Origin: Pseudomonas taiwanensis
GTDB lineage: Bacteria; Pseudomonadota; Gammaproteobacteria; Pseudomonadales; Pseudomonadaceae
Direction of reading: 5' to 3'
DNA: 64,000 bases
Assembly (NCBI RefSeq): GCF_013393345.1
Contig: NZ_QJRF01000074.1
Span: 1-64,000 of the forward strand
Shown here: piece by piece, positions 17,173-25,617 of the stretch
Position numbering within the stretch: position 1 is the first letter of the stretch
Layout of the letters: each line of letters begins with the position of its first letter
Program-made: the position numbers and the translations under genes
The notes under the pieces: generated by a model
What the model was told of the DNA's origin: nothing
Databases searched by the model: none
Seen by the model: the letters and a program-made list of their open reading frames with translations, nothing else

Positions 17173-17880
17173 ATGAATTCCGCCAGCGGTGACGAGCCTC
17201 AGTCGCCAGAACGAACGCCCGATGCCCCCGGCAAGCGCCTGCTCATGGAAGCGGCGCTGCGCCTGGGTTCCCAGAGCCGCAGCCTCGCCAACCTGGGGTT
17301 GCGCGAGCTGGCGCGGGAGGCCGGGCTGAACCCGAATACCTTCTACCGCCACTTCACGGATGTGGAGGATCTGGGCCTGGCCATCATCCGCAACATTGCC
17401 ACCCAACTCCGCCAACCGCTGCGCGACCTGCGACGCGAGGCGGCTGCCCGGGCCGTGCAGGGCGATGGCGGACTGTTGCCGAAGCTGATGGGGATCGACC
17501 TGGGCCGTGGGCGGCGCGTCTGCCATGAGACGGTGCATCTGTTCTTCGACTTCGTCGATGACAACGCCGAGGCGTTCGTCATTGGCGTGCGCGAGCTGCA
17601 TGGTGCTTCCCCGCTGCTGCGGGAGGCCCTGCGCGAAGTGATGGAAGACTTCGCCGCCGACATGGCCGAAGACGTTCGCGAGTACAAGCTGCTGCCGACG
17701 CTGGTGGCCGAGCCGGTGGTGCGGCGCGTGTCGCGGCTGGTCAGTCGCAACCTGTTCCAGATGTCACTGGACTACATCGGTGAACCGGAGCGCCGCGAGG
17801 CGATTCGTGCCGAGGCGGTGGAGCAGGTGTTGTTTCTCTTTACCGGTGCCAGCGTGTTGCAGGCGGTCGGGGCGGTTTAG
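17173..17880 (+). CDS. TetR-family transcriptional regulator
   Basis: The 235-residue protein has a TetR helix-turn-helix at ~20-65 (LGLRELAREAGLNPNTFYRHFTDVEDLGLAII) and an all-helical ligand domain after it. The layout resembles the FabR/DesT branch, but the ligand cannot be assigned. It is divergent from the monooxygenase-SDR operon and probably represses that operon and itself through the two operators between them. Confidence 0.88.
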   Translation: MNSASGDEPQSPERTPDAPGKRLLMEAALRLGSQSRSLANLGLRELAREAGLNPNTFYRHFTDVEDLGLAIIRNIATQLRQPLRDLRREAAARAVQGDGGLLPKLMGIDLGRGRRVCHETVHLFFDFVDDNAEAFVIGVRELHGASPLLREALREVMEDFAADMAEDVREYKLLPTLVAEPVVRRVSRLVSRNLFQMSLDYIGEPERREAIRAEAVEQVLFLFTGASVLQAVGAV

Positions 17881-17890
17881 GCCTCTTTTG

Positions 17891-17932
17891 CTGTGGGAGC
17901 GAATTCATTCGCGAATGAATTCGCTCCCACAG
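17891..17932. repeat. 42 bp perfect palindrome of REP-like type
   Basis: CTGTGGGAGCGAATTCATTC begins a perfect palindrome whose second half is its exact reverse complement, with no loop. It is two head-to-head REP-like units directly after the TetR gene. A third unit (TTGGCGAATGAATTCGCCCC) follows at ~17950. Confidence 0.85.
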
Positions 17933-17982
17933 GGCAGACCTTCGGCCTGCTTGGCGAATGAATTCGCCCCCACAAGAGTCCG

Positions 17983-20900
17983 TCACTCCTCGTTCTGCTC
18001 CACCGTCGCGCTCTCCTCCTTGGCCTTGGCCAGGCTGTGGTGCAGGAACGCCTGGGCGATCACGGCGCGGAGCTGGTCGTCGTCCCAGGGTTTGGTGAGG
18101 AATTTGTAGATGGCGCCCTGGTTGATGGCGTCAGTGACAGACTTCAGGTCGGTGTAGCCGGACAGCACGATGCGAATGGTGTCGGGGTAGAGGTCCTTGA
18201 CCCGGCTGAGGAACTCGGTGCCGTTCATTTCCGGCATGCGCTGGTCGGAAAGGATTACCTGGATGTCGTGCTTGGCCAGTTGCGCGAAGGCGTCCTGGGC
18301 GCGGGTGGCGGTGAGTATCTGGTAGCCGTCGCGGCGTAGCACGCGGGTCAGTGCGCGGAGGATGTTTTCCTCGTCGTCCAGCAGCAGCAAGGTCTGCGTG
18401 TTGCTGGTGCCGGAGCGGGTATCCAGATAGGACGCCGGGCTCTTGTGGTGTTCGTGGAGGAACTGGTCGAGCTGCTCGAAGGGCATGGGGCGGGCGAAGT
18501 AGTAGCCCTGGAACTCGTCGCAGTGGCTCTTCTTCAGGAAGGCGAATTGGGACTCGCTTTCCACCCCTTCTGCGATCACCCGCAGGCGCAGGTGGTGAGC
18601 CATGGAGATGATGCCCTGGGTGATGGCCGCATCGTGCCGGTCACTGATGATCTCCTGGACGAAGGCGCGGTCGATCTTCACTTTGTCGATGGGCAGGCGC
18701 TTGAGGTAATTGAGGCTGGAGAAGCCGGTGCCGAAATCGTCGATCGACAGGCGCACGCCCAGGGCCTTGAGCGCCTGCAGCGTGGCGATGGCGCGCTCGG
18801 CGTTGTCCAGCAGCACGGTTTCGGTGATCTCCAGCTCCAGCAGTTCGGCCGGCAAGCGGGTTTCTTCGAGGACGCGCCGCACGCTGTCGACGAAGATGTT
18901 GCGCTGGAAGTGCACGGCCGAGATGTTCACCGCTACCACCGTGCCGGTCATGCCCCGGTCCAGCAGTTCGCGGCAGTCGCGGCAGGCGGTGGCGAGCACC
19001 CATTCGCTCAGGGGAATGATCTGTCCGGTGTCTTCGGCCACCGGTACGAACTGCGACGGCGAGATGAAGCCAAGCAGCGGGTGCTGCCAGCGCAGCAGGG
19101 CTTCGTAACCGGTGACGCGGCCATTCCGGCCGTCGATCTGCGGCTGGTAGTAGAGCATGAAGGCATTGGCTTCCAGGGCCTTCTGCAACTCGTTGCGCAG
19201 GGTCACGCGTTCGCTGACCTTCTGTTCCAGGTCGGTGGTGTACCACTGGTAGCAGTTGCGCCCCTGCTGCTTGGCCTTGTACATCGCCAGGTCCGCCTGC
19301 TGGATCAGTTGCATAGGCTGCTGCATGCCTTTCTCGCTCACGGCAATACCCAGGCTGGCAGTGATGTGGATCTCGCTGCCGGCGATGGGGTAGGGGCGGG
19401 CGATGCAGTCGATGACCCGCTCGGCCACTTGCAGCACGTCTTCCTCGCGGGCCAGGTCCGGCAGGATGAGGATGAATTCGTCGCCACCCAGGCGCGCCAC
19501 GGTGTCGCCGGGGCGAACCTGCTGGGTCAGCCGCCGGGCCACTTCCACCAGTATCTGGTCGCCAATGCCGTGGCCCATGGAGTCGTTGATCGGCTTGAAG
19601 CCATCCAGGTCGATGAACATCACCGCCAGCTTGCGCTGGTAGCGCTGGCTGATCTGGCAGCCCTGGCGCAGGCGGTCTTCCAGCAGGGAGCGGTTGGGCA
19701 GGCCGGTGAGCACGTCATGGCTGGCGTTATAGGCCAGTTCGGACTCCACCCGCTTCTGTTCGGAGATGTCGTTCTGCACGCCGATGAAGTGGGTGATCTC
19801 GCCATGCTCGTCGGGCACGGGGGCGATATAGAGGTCGTTCCAGAAGGGCGTGCCGTCCTTGCGGAAGTTGCGCAGCACCACGTGGACTTCACGCTTCTCC
19901 GCCAGCGCGTGGCGGATCTCGGCGATGCCGGCCTGCTCGTGGTCCGCGCCCTGGAGGAAGCGGCAGTTGCGCCCCATGGCCTCGGCTGCGGTGTAGCCGG
20001 TGATGCGTTCGAAGGCGGGGTTGACGTAAACCACAGGCAGGTTTTCGTCGGTGGCATCGCAGATCATCGCGCCGTTGTAGCTGGCCTCGATGCTGCGCTG
20101 GAGGATTCGCAGCTGTTTCTCAGACTCCTTGGCGCGGCTGATGTCGCGGAAGGCGATGACCCAGCCGCCGAGGGTTTGCGCGTGCAGGAGCGGTGCGCAG
20201 TCGTAGGCGATATGGCGCTCGCCGCCCAGGCTGACTTCGCCATGGCGGCCGCTGGTGGCCGGGGCGCTGTAGAGGTCCAGTGGCAGGTGATCGATCAGGG
20301 CCTGGCCGAGCAGGACCTCGGGGCGCTGGCCGAGCAGGTCGGCGGCGGCCGGGTTGACGAAGTTCAGCCGCCCTTGGCGATCCACCGCCAGCAGGCCCTC
20401 GCCGACGCTGTTGGTGATGGCCGAGGTGAAGTCCAGTTGCTCCTGCAGGCGTTGTTCGCCGGAAAGTACCTGTTGTACCAGGCGAATGTTTTCCAGCGCC
20501 GCCACGGCCATCTGGGCGAATTGCTGGGCAATCGCCAGGTCGTCCTGGTTGAAGTCGCCGTCGTACTTGTCGGACAGCTGGATCAGGCCCAGATGGCGGC
20601 CACCGTGGTCGATCAGCGGCACCGCCAGCCAGCCCTGCAATGGCAGCTGGCCGCTGCCCGCATCGCCAGCCGTATCCAGCTCGGCCCGCGTCAGCAGCAC
20701 CGGCTGATTGCCGACGCAGGTCCGGGCATAGAGCGCGACGCCTTCGGCGGGCAGCTGCGGCGTTTGCCAGGCCTGGTACTTGGGCGATAGCGAGAAGGCG
20801 CCCGGACCCTGGCCGTCGCCGAGGTCGATCAAGGACTGGTGGGCGCCCACCAGCAGACGCAGCTGCTCGCACATGAAATCCAGCAGGGTGCGAGTGTCGA

Positions 20901-23691
20901 GGATGCCGCCGATGCGCAGCGCGGTGTCGCTCAGGCCGTGCAGGAGCAACGCCTTGCGCTCCGACTGGACCAGGGTGTCCTGCAGGGCGCGGGTCATGCG
21001 GTTGCGTTCGCCGATGTTCTTGGCAATGCCGAATACCCCGACGATCTGCCCTTCGACGACGATGGGCAGGTGAGTGATGTCCAGCTCCAGCAAGCCGCCT
21101 GCGCGGTCGTGGCAGCGCACCTCGAAGCGCTGTGCCTTGCCCTTCAGGGCGGCACGGAAATGCTCGCGGACGTGTTCGACGTCGGCGTCGAGCACCAGCC
21201 GGGAAAACGACTCGCCGAGCAGGTCTTGGGCCTTGAAGTCGATCAACTCGCAACCCGCCTGGTTGAGGCTGAGGAAGCGGCCGTTGCGGTCGAGGGAGAA
21301 CACCGGGTCGGGGTTGAAGATGAACAGGGAGCGGTAGCGCTGCTCGCTTTCCAGGAGCCGCAGGCGATCGTTCTGGCGCTCGATGGCGATGGCCGCGAGC
21401 TGGCCGGCGGTGCCGATGAGCTGCAGGGATTCGTCGTCCGGGGAGCAGGGCTGGCGCAGGTAGACGGCGAAGGTGCCGAGCACGTCGCCATGGTGGGAGA
21501 TCAGCGGGATCGCCCAGCAGGCGCGCAGTCCATGGCGCAGCGCCTGGTCGCGATGCTCGTGCCAGAGCGGGTCTTCGCTGATGTCTTCACTGACCACCAT
21601 CTGCCGGCGGAATACAGCGGTTCCGCAGGCGCCCGCCAGGGGGCCGATGGACTGCCCGTCGAGGGCCTGGTTGAAGGCATCCGGCAGGCTCGGCGCGGCG
21701 CCCTGGCGCAGGCGGTTCTGATCGCCGTCCACGAGGTGGACCGAGCACAGGGCGGCGGGGTCGAGGGTCTCGCTCATCAGGCAGATGGCCTTGAGGATTT
21801 CCGCCAGCGGCTGATCGGTGGAAATCATGCTGAGGATGTCGCGCTGGTCCTCGGCATAGGCTTCGTGACGCACCAGGCCGGTGATGTCGTGGGCGACGGC
21901 GAACAGGGTGCGCTCGCTTTCGGACCAGCCAGCGGACCAGAGCAGGTGCACCACGCTGCCGTCCTTGCGCTTGCAGCGGTTGCGCACGGCGTCCCAGGAC
22001 TCGCCCTGGATGATGGCCTCGATCTCGCCGCGGGTGCGCTCGCGGTCTTCGCTGAGGATGAAGTCGGTGTAGGGACGGCCGATCATTTCCTCGGGCCGGT
22101 AACCCAGCACGCTGTGGCAGGAGGGGCTGACCTGGGTGAAGCGCTCGGAGGCGTCGATGGAGCAGAGCACATCCATGGAGTGATCCATGATCCGCTGGTT
22201 CTGCGTTTGCAGGCGGGCCTGATGCTGCAGGCTCAGCTCCAGTTCGCGGTTGCTTTCGCGCAGGCGCTGGCTGCGTTCGATGGCCAGCCGGGAAAAGCTC
22301 TGGCTGACCATCAACAGGAAGGTGAAGCCCAGGCCGAACAGCATGAACAGCGGTGGCAGGTAGACCGAGGCGTAATCGCTGCGAGGCAGGGCCTGGTAGG
22401 TGCGCATGTGCCAGCGTCCTTCCGGGCCGAGGTCGGTGAACTTCTGGCCCACCGGGAACAGGCTGCGGCCATCGCGACCGACGCCGGATTCGTAGATGCG
22501 CCTGGGGCCCTCGAAGACTTCCAGGACGAAGCCATCCAGCTCCCGTCCCAGCTGGCGGTCCAGGGTGGCGCTGATGTCCAGGCTGGCCACCAGCAGCGCC
22601 TTGGGCTGGCCGTCGATGTGCAGGGGCGTGGCGACCAGGCTGCTGTTGTCGGTGGCGCTGAAGCTCTGCGCCGGACTCATCTGTGCGGCCGTGGCCTGGC
22701 GTACCTGGTGCAGCCAGTCGCGCAGTTCGGACTGGGCGAGGAAGCGCGCCAGCCAGTCGTCCGCCAAGCGGCTGCGACCCTGTTGCAGGATCGGTTTTAG
22801 GTCGGCATCGAGTACCGCGATCAGGTTGATGTTGGGGAAGTCCCGCAGGTAGCTGTCGGCTTCCTGTTGCCAGAGCCTGGCAGGTGGCATCCCTTCCAGG
22901 CTCTGCCAACGCTCGGCCATGCGCTGGACGAGCTGCCGGCGCACGGTAACGGTGTTCTCGATGGTGGATTGGGCGCGCAGCAGCAGCTGATGACTGTGGG
23001 CGTTGAGGGTGGAAACTTCGTTCAGGCTGAGGAGGAACCAGCCGATGCAGGTGGCCAGCGCGCCCAGGATTCCGGTGGCCATGGCTCGACGGTTAAGCAG
23101 GCTGGGCTGGTCCTGGGGCAGCGCGCAGAGCATCAGTACGGCGCTGCCGAGCAGGGCGATGAGGAGGTTGGTGACGTGCCCGGTTTCCGGGCGGAAGGCG
23201 AAGCGTGGCAGGTCGTTGCCAGCGCCCAGCAGCGACAGTTCCGACAGCAGGGCCAGGCCGACAAGGGCGATGCCGCACAGCTGACTGAGCCAGCGGCCGC
23301 CCTGGCGCGTGACGGCCAGGAGCATCGCCAGGCCGAACAGGCAGGCGACGATCGCCAGCTCGCTGCGAATCCGCCAGTAGCCGCTGATCAGCGAGCGGCC
23401 CTGGTCACTGCCACCGGACAGGACGTTGTGACCGAGGCTGTAGCCGGCCAGGGTGATCAGCACCAGGCCCGCCAGCCACGAGGATCGACGCCAGGCGCGG
23501 GTGGCACCCAATAGGGCGCTGCCGGCGAACAGGGTGATCAGCGCGCTGTCGGGCAACAGGACCAGTTCGTAGCGTGCCGGATGCTTCATGCCGGCGAAGG
23601 CGACCAGGCTGATGACGCCCAGGGCGAGCAGGGCAAAGGCCAGGCAGTGCAGGTAGGCCTGGTAGCCGAGATTGCGGTTGTGCTTGGCCAT
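17983..23691 (-). CDS. Membrane PAS-GAF-LOV-GGDEF-EAL-REC protein (cyclic di-GMP turnover)
   Basis: The ATG of MAKHNRNLG gives 1902 aa. In order: about seven membrane helices (~10-235), an extracytoplasmic sensor region, another helix near 450, then alternating PAS and GAF domains (~500-1190). A LOV-type PAS follows (~1200-1310) with GRNCRFLQ, Cys1243, Asn1275, Asn1285 and Gln1306. The GGDEF domain is intact (1402-1406) with an inhibitory RxxD at 1393-1396. The EAL domain is intact (EALLRW at 1530; NISAVHFQ, ELEITET, DDFGTG, KIDRAF and EGVE all present). A C-terminal receiver has Asp1816 and KPW. It should make and/or break cyclic di-GMP under control of several inputs, including possibly blue light. 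It is the last gene of a four-gene operon. Confidence 0.9.
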   Translation of the reverse strand: MAKHNRNLGYQAYLHCLAFALLALGVISLVAFAGMKHPARYELVLLPDSALITLFAGSALLGATRAWRRSSWLAGLVLITLAGYSLGHNVLSGGSDQGRSLISGYWRIRSELAIVACLFGLAMLLAVTRQGGRWLSQLCGIALVGLALLSELSLLGAGNDLPRFAFRPETGHVTNLLIALLGSAVLMLCALPQDQPSLLNRRAMATGILGALATCIGWFLLSLNEVSTLNAHSHQLLLRAQSTIENTVTVRRQLVQRMAERWQSLEGMPPARLWQQEADSYLRDFPNINLIAVLDADLKPILQQGRSRLADDWLARFLAQSELRDWLHQVRQATAAQMSPAQSFSATDNSSLVATPLHIDGQPKALLVASLDISATLDRQLGRELDGFVLEVFEGPRRIYESGVGRDGRSLFPVGQKFTDLGPEGRWHMRTYQALPRSDYASVYLPPLFMLFGLGFTFLLMVSQSFSRLAIERSQRLRESNRELELSLQHQARLQTQNQRIMDHSMDVLCSIDASERFTQVSPSCHSVLGYRPEEMIGRPYTDFILSEDRERTRGEIEAIIQGESWDAVRNRCKRKDGSVVHLLWSAGWSESERTLFAVAHDITGLVRHEAYAEDQRDILSMISTDQPLAEILKAICLMSETLDPAALCSVHLVDGDQNRLRQGAAPSLPDAFNQALDGQSIGPLAGACGTAVFRRQMVVSEDISEDPLWHEHRDQALRHGLRACWAIPLISHHGDVLGTFAVYLRQPCSPDDESLQLIGTAGQLAAIAIERQNDRLRLLESEQRYRSLFIFNPDPVFSLDRNGRFLSLNQAGCELIDFKAQDLLGESFSRLVLDADVEHVREHFRAALKGKAQRFEVRCHDRAGGLLELDITHLPIVVEGQIVGVFGIAKNIGERNRMTRALQDTLVQSERKALLLHGLSDTALRIGGILDTRTLLDFMCEQLRLLVGAHQSLIDLGDGQGPGAFSLSPKYQAWQTPQLPAEGVALYARTCVGNQPVLLTRAELDTAGDAGSGQLPLQGWLAVPLIDHGGRHLGLIQLSDKYDGDFNQDDLAIAQQFAQMAVAALENIRLVQQVLSGEQRLQEQLDFTSAITNSVGEGLLAVDRQGRLNFVNPAAADLLGQRPEVLLGQALIDHLPLDLYSAPATSGRHGEVSLGGERHIAYDCAPLLHAQTLGGWVIAFRDISRAKESEKQLRILQRSIEASYNGAMICDATDENLPVVYVNPAFERITGYTAAEAMGRNCRFLQGADHEQAGIAEIRHALAEKREVHVVLRNFRKDGTPFWNDLYIAPVPDEHGEITHFIGVQNDISEQKRVESELAYNASHDVLTGLPNRSLLEDRLRQGCQISQRYQRKLAVMFIDLDGFKPINDSMGHGIGDQILVEVARRLTQQVRPGDTVARLGGDEFILILPDLAREEDVLQVAERVIDCIARPYPIAGSEIHITASLGIAVSEKGMQQPMQLIQQADLAMYKAKQQGRNCYQWYTTDLEQKVSERVTLRNELQKALEANAFMLYYQPQIDGRNGRVTGYEALLRWQHPLLGFISPSQFVPVAEDTGQIIPLSEWVLATACRDCRELLDRGMTGTVVAVNISAVHFQRNIFVDSVRRVLEETRLPAELLELEITETVLLDNAERAIATLQALKALGVRLSIDDFGTGFSSLNYLKRLPIDKVKIDRAFVQEIISDRHDAAITQGIISMAHHLRLRVIAEGVESESQFAFLKKSHCDEFQGYYFARPMPFEQLDQFLHEHHKSPASYLDTRSGTSNTQTLLLLDDEENILRALTRVLRRDGYQILTATRAQDAFAQLAKHDIQVILSDQRMPEMNGTEFLSRVKDLYPDTIRIVLSGYTDLKSVTDAINQGAIYKFLTKPWDDDQLRAVIAQAFLHHSLAKAKEESATVEQNEE

Positions 23692-23737
23692 GGGGGCGTG
23701 CCGTTCCGGTGGCAGGGACGATACTGGCTGACCGGAC

Positions 23738-24274
23738 TCAGTCGTCCAGGTCGTAGTCTTCGAGCAGCACGGCGCCATCGGCATCGCGGCGCACGCGCGT
23801 CAGCCCGGGGTGCTCGCTTTCCAGACGCAGCAGCTCTCGATGCTGGCGCTCGAGGGTATTCCGCTGGCCTCGAACCTGTTCCAGCAGGCGGTGGTTCTCG
23901 TCGCGCAACAGGAAGAGGTCGACGGCGGCTTGCAGGGCGCTTTCGATGTCGTAGTTCTCCCAGGGTTTGGGGAGGAAGCGATAGACCTCGGCACGGTTGA
24001 TCGCCTGCATCAGCGTGGTGCGGTCGCCATGGGCGCTGAGCAGCATGCGCAGGGCATCGGGCTGGCGCTGGCGGGCGAACTGCAGGTAGGTCAGTCCGTC
24101 CAGTTGCGGCATGTTGAGGTCGCAGATGATGGCGGCGTACTGGTGTTCGGCCAGCGCCGACAATGCGGTTTCGGGATTGTCGAAAGCGTGCAGGACCCAG
24201 CCCTGCGGTCGCAACAGGCGTTGCAGGGCGCTGAGGATATGCGGTTCGTCGTCCACCAGCTGGATCTTGATCAT
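23738..24274 (-). CDS. Stand-alone receiver protein with a C-terminal coiled coil
   Basis: The ATG of MIKIQLVDDE overlaps the upstream gene by four bases and follows AGGAG. The 178-residue protein is a receiver of the RpfG-like subtype (DDEPHI, phospho-acceptor Asp in ICDLNMPQLDG, Lys in LPKPWENYDI). A ~60-residue helical, charged tail (LLEQVRGQRNTLERQHREL) follows and has no DNA-binding or enzymatic domain that I recognise. It may act as a shuttle or adaptor between the kinase and the other receivers. Confidence 0.85.
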   Translation of the reverse strand: MIKIQLVDDEPHILSALQRLLRPQGWVLHAFDNPETALSALAEHQYAAIICDLNMPQLDGLTYLQFARQRQPDALRMLLSAHGDRTTLMQAINRAEVYRFLPKPWENYDIESALQAAVDLFLLRDENHRLLEQVRGQRNTLERQHRELLRLESEHPGLTRVRRDADGAVLLEDYDLDD

Positions 24275-25617
24275 CGTGGCTGCTCCTTTGCCGGGGTCCC
24301 GTCTGCTTCCGGCAGGCGGACGTGAAGGGTGTAGCGCGTGCCTTCGCTGGACTCGAAGGCGATGAGCTTGTCGATCAGGGCACGGCTGAGCTGTTTGCCC
24401 GCATTGAGCAGCAGCATGCCGCTGTCGGCCTGGAGGTTGCGGGCCAGCACCATGCCGGGTTCCAGGCGGCGCGTGTCCACCGCGAGGATGCCGGGATCGG
24501 CCTCCAACAGGTCCGGCGCATGAAGGGTGCAGAAGTCGATGAATTGCCGGCAGAGGGTCGGGTCGTAGAGGCGTCCGGCGTAACGGGCGAGCAGTTGCAG
24601 GGCTTCCGGTCGGGGCATCGGGCGCTGCAGCACCAGTCCGCACTGCAGTTCGACGAAATCCACCGCCAGCTTGAGCAGGCGGGAACCGTAGGGAATCTCT
24701 TCGCCGTGCAGTTGATCGGGGAAGCCGGTGCCGTTCCAGCGCTCCTGATGGTGGCGAATCAGCCGACCGGCGTCGTGCAGTGGCTCCAGCGCCATGATCA
24801 GGCTTTCACCCAGCTGCGGGTAGCGGCAGTAGCGCTCCCGCTCTTCGCGGTGCAGCAGGTCGCTGGGCCGGTTGAGCAGGTGGTCGTCCCAGGTCAGCTT
24901 GCCGAGGTTGTAGAGGGCGGCGGCCATGGCCAGGTCACGGGTGTCCGCCTCCGGTAACTGAAACTCGTTGGCGAAGGCGCGCACCAGGGCGATGACCTGG
25001 GCGTTGCATTGCTTGTCGCCGGGCAGGCGCTGGGTGAGCAGGGAGGAAAAGACTTCGGTGGCGGTCACGTAGCTGTGCCGCAGTTCGTCGTAGGCCAGGT
25101 CGAGCATGTCGGCGGTCTGCTGCAACTCGGCAGTACGGTCGCGGACCCGCTGTTCCAGGCTGGCGTTCAGTTCCTGCAGGCGCTGGTTCTGTTCCAGGGT
25201 GAGGCTTTCCAGGCGCCGGTGCTCGCGTTCGGCGTGCTGGTGGGCGAGGGCCTGGCGCAGGGTGAAACGCAGTTCGTCGTCATTCCAGGGCTTGCCGAGG
25301 TAGCGGTAGATCTGCCCCTGGTTGATGGCGCGGATGCTGGTGTCCAGATCGGTGGCGCCGGTGAGCATCAGCCGCAGCGTACCCGGCCAGCGCTTCTGCA
25401 CTTCTGCAAGCAGGGCGGGCCCATCGAGTCCGGGCATGCGGGCGTCGGAAACCACCAGGTCGACCTCGTTCGCCGCCAGCAGGCCGAGGGCCTCCATACC
25501 GCCGTTGGCGGTGAGCAGCTCGTAGGGTTCGCCTCGCAGGACGCGTCGCAGGGCGCTGAGGATGTGTTCCTCGTCATCCACCAGCAGCAGGGTGGGGCGG
25601 CGCTGGGCTTCACTCAT
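24271..25617 (-). CDS. Response regulator with degenerate HD-GYP (YN-GYP) domain
   Basis: The 448-residue protein has a receiver (~8-125; Asp in VSDARMPGLDG; GKPWNDDEL), a coiled coil (~130-185), then an HD-GYP-like domain. Where active enzymes have HDxGK this one reads LYNLGK, and the GYP motif reads HHQERWNGTGFP. Without the HD pair it probably cannot hydrolyse cyclic di-GMP. This is the P. aeruginosa PA2572 type, reported as a non-enzymatic YN-GYP protein. The start overlaps the kinase stop by four bases. Confidence 0.88.
   Translation of the reverse strand: MSEAQRRPTLLLVDDEEHILSALRRVLRGEPYELLTANGGMEALGLLAANEVDLVVSDARMPGLDGPALLAEVQKRWPGTLRLMLTGATDLDTSIRAINQGQIYRYLGKPWNDDELRFTLRQALAHQHAEREHRRLESLTLEQNQRLQELNASLEQRVRDRTAELQQTADMLDLAYDELRHSYVTATEVFSSLLTQRLPGDKQCNAQVIALVRAFANEFQLPEADTRDLAMAAALYNLGKLTWDDHLLNRPSDLLHREERERYCRYPQLGESLIMALEPLHDAGRLIRHHQERWNGTGFPDQLHGEEIPYGSRLLKLAVDFVELQCGLVLQRPMPRPEALQLLARYAGRLYDPTLCRQFIDFCTLHAPDLLEADPGILAVDTRRLEPGMVLARNLQADSGMLLLNAGKQLSRALIDKLIAFESSEGTRYTLHVRLPEADGTPAKEQPR

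Noticed and set aside
18445-20790. Very long open frame on the plus strand opposite the LOV-GGDEF-EAL gene
   Set aside because: It is a shadow of a GC-rich gene. The translation is rich in Val, Gly, Gln and His with no domain, while the minus strand shows many catalytic motifs.
20839-22800. 653-residue plus-strand frame opposite the sensor region of the LOV protein
   Set aside because: It has no start signal, no domain and strong shadow composition, and the minus strand has PAS and GAF motifs.
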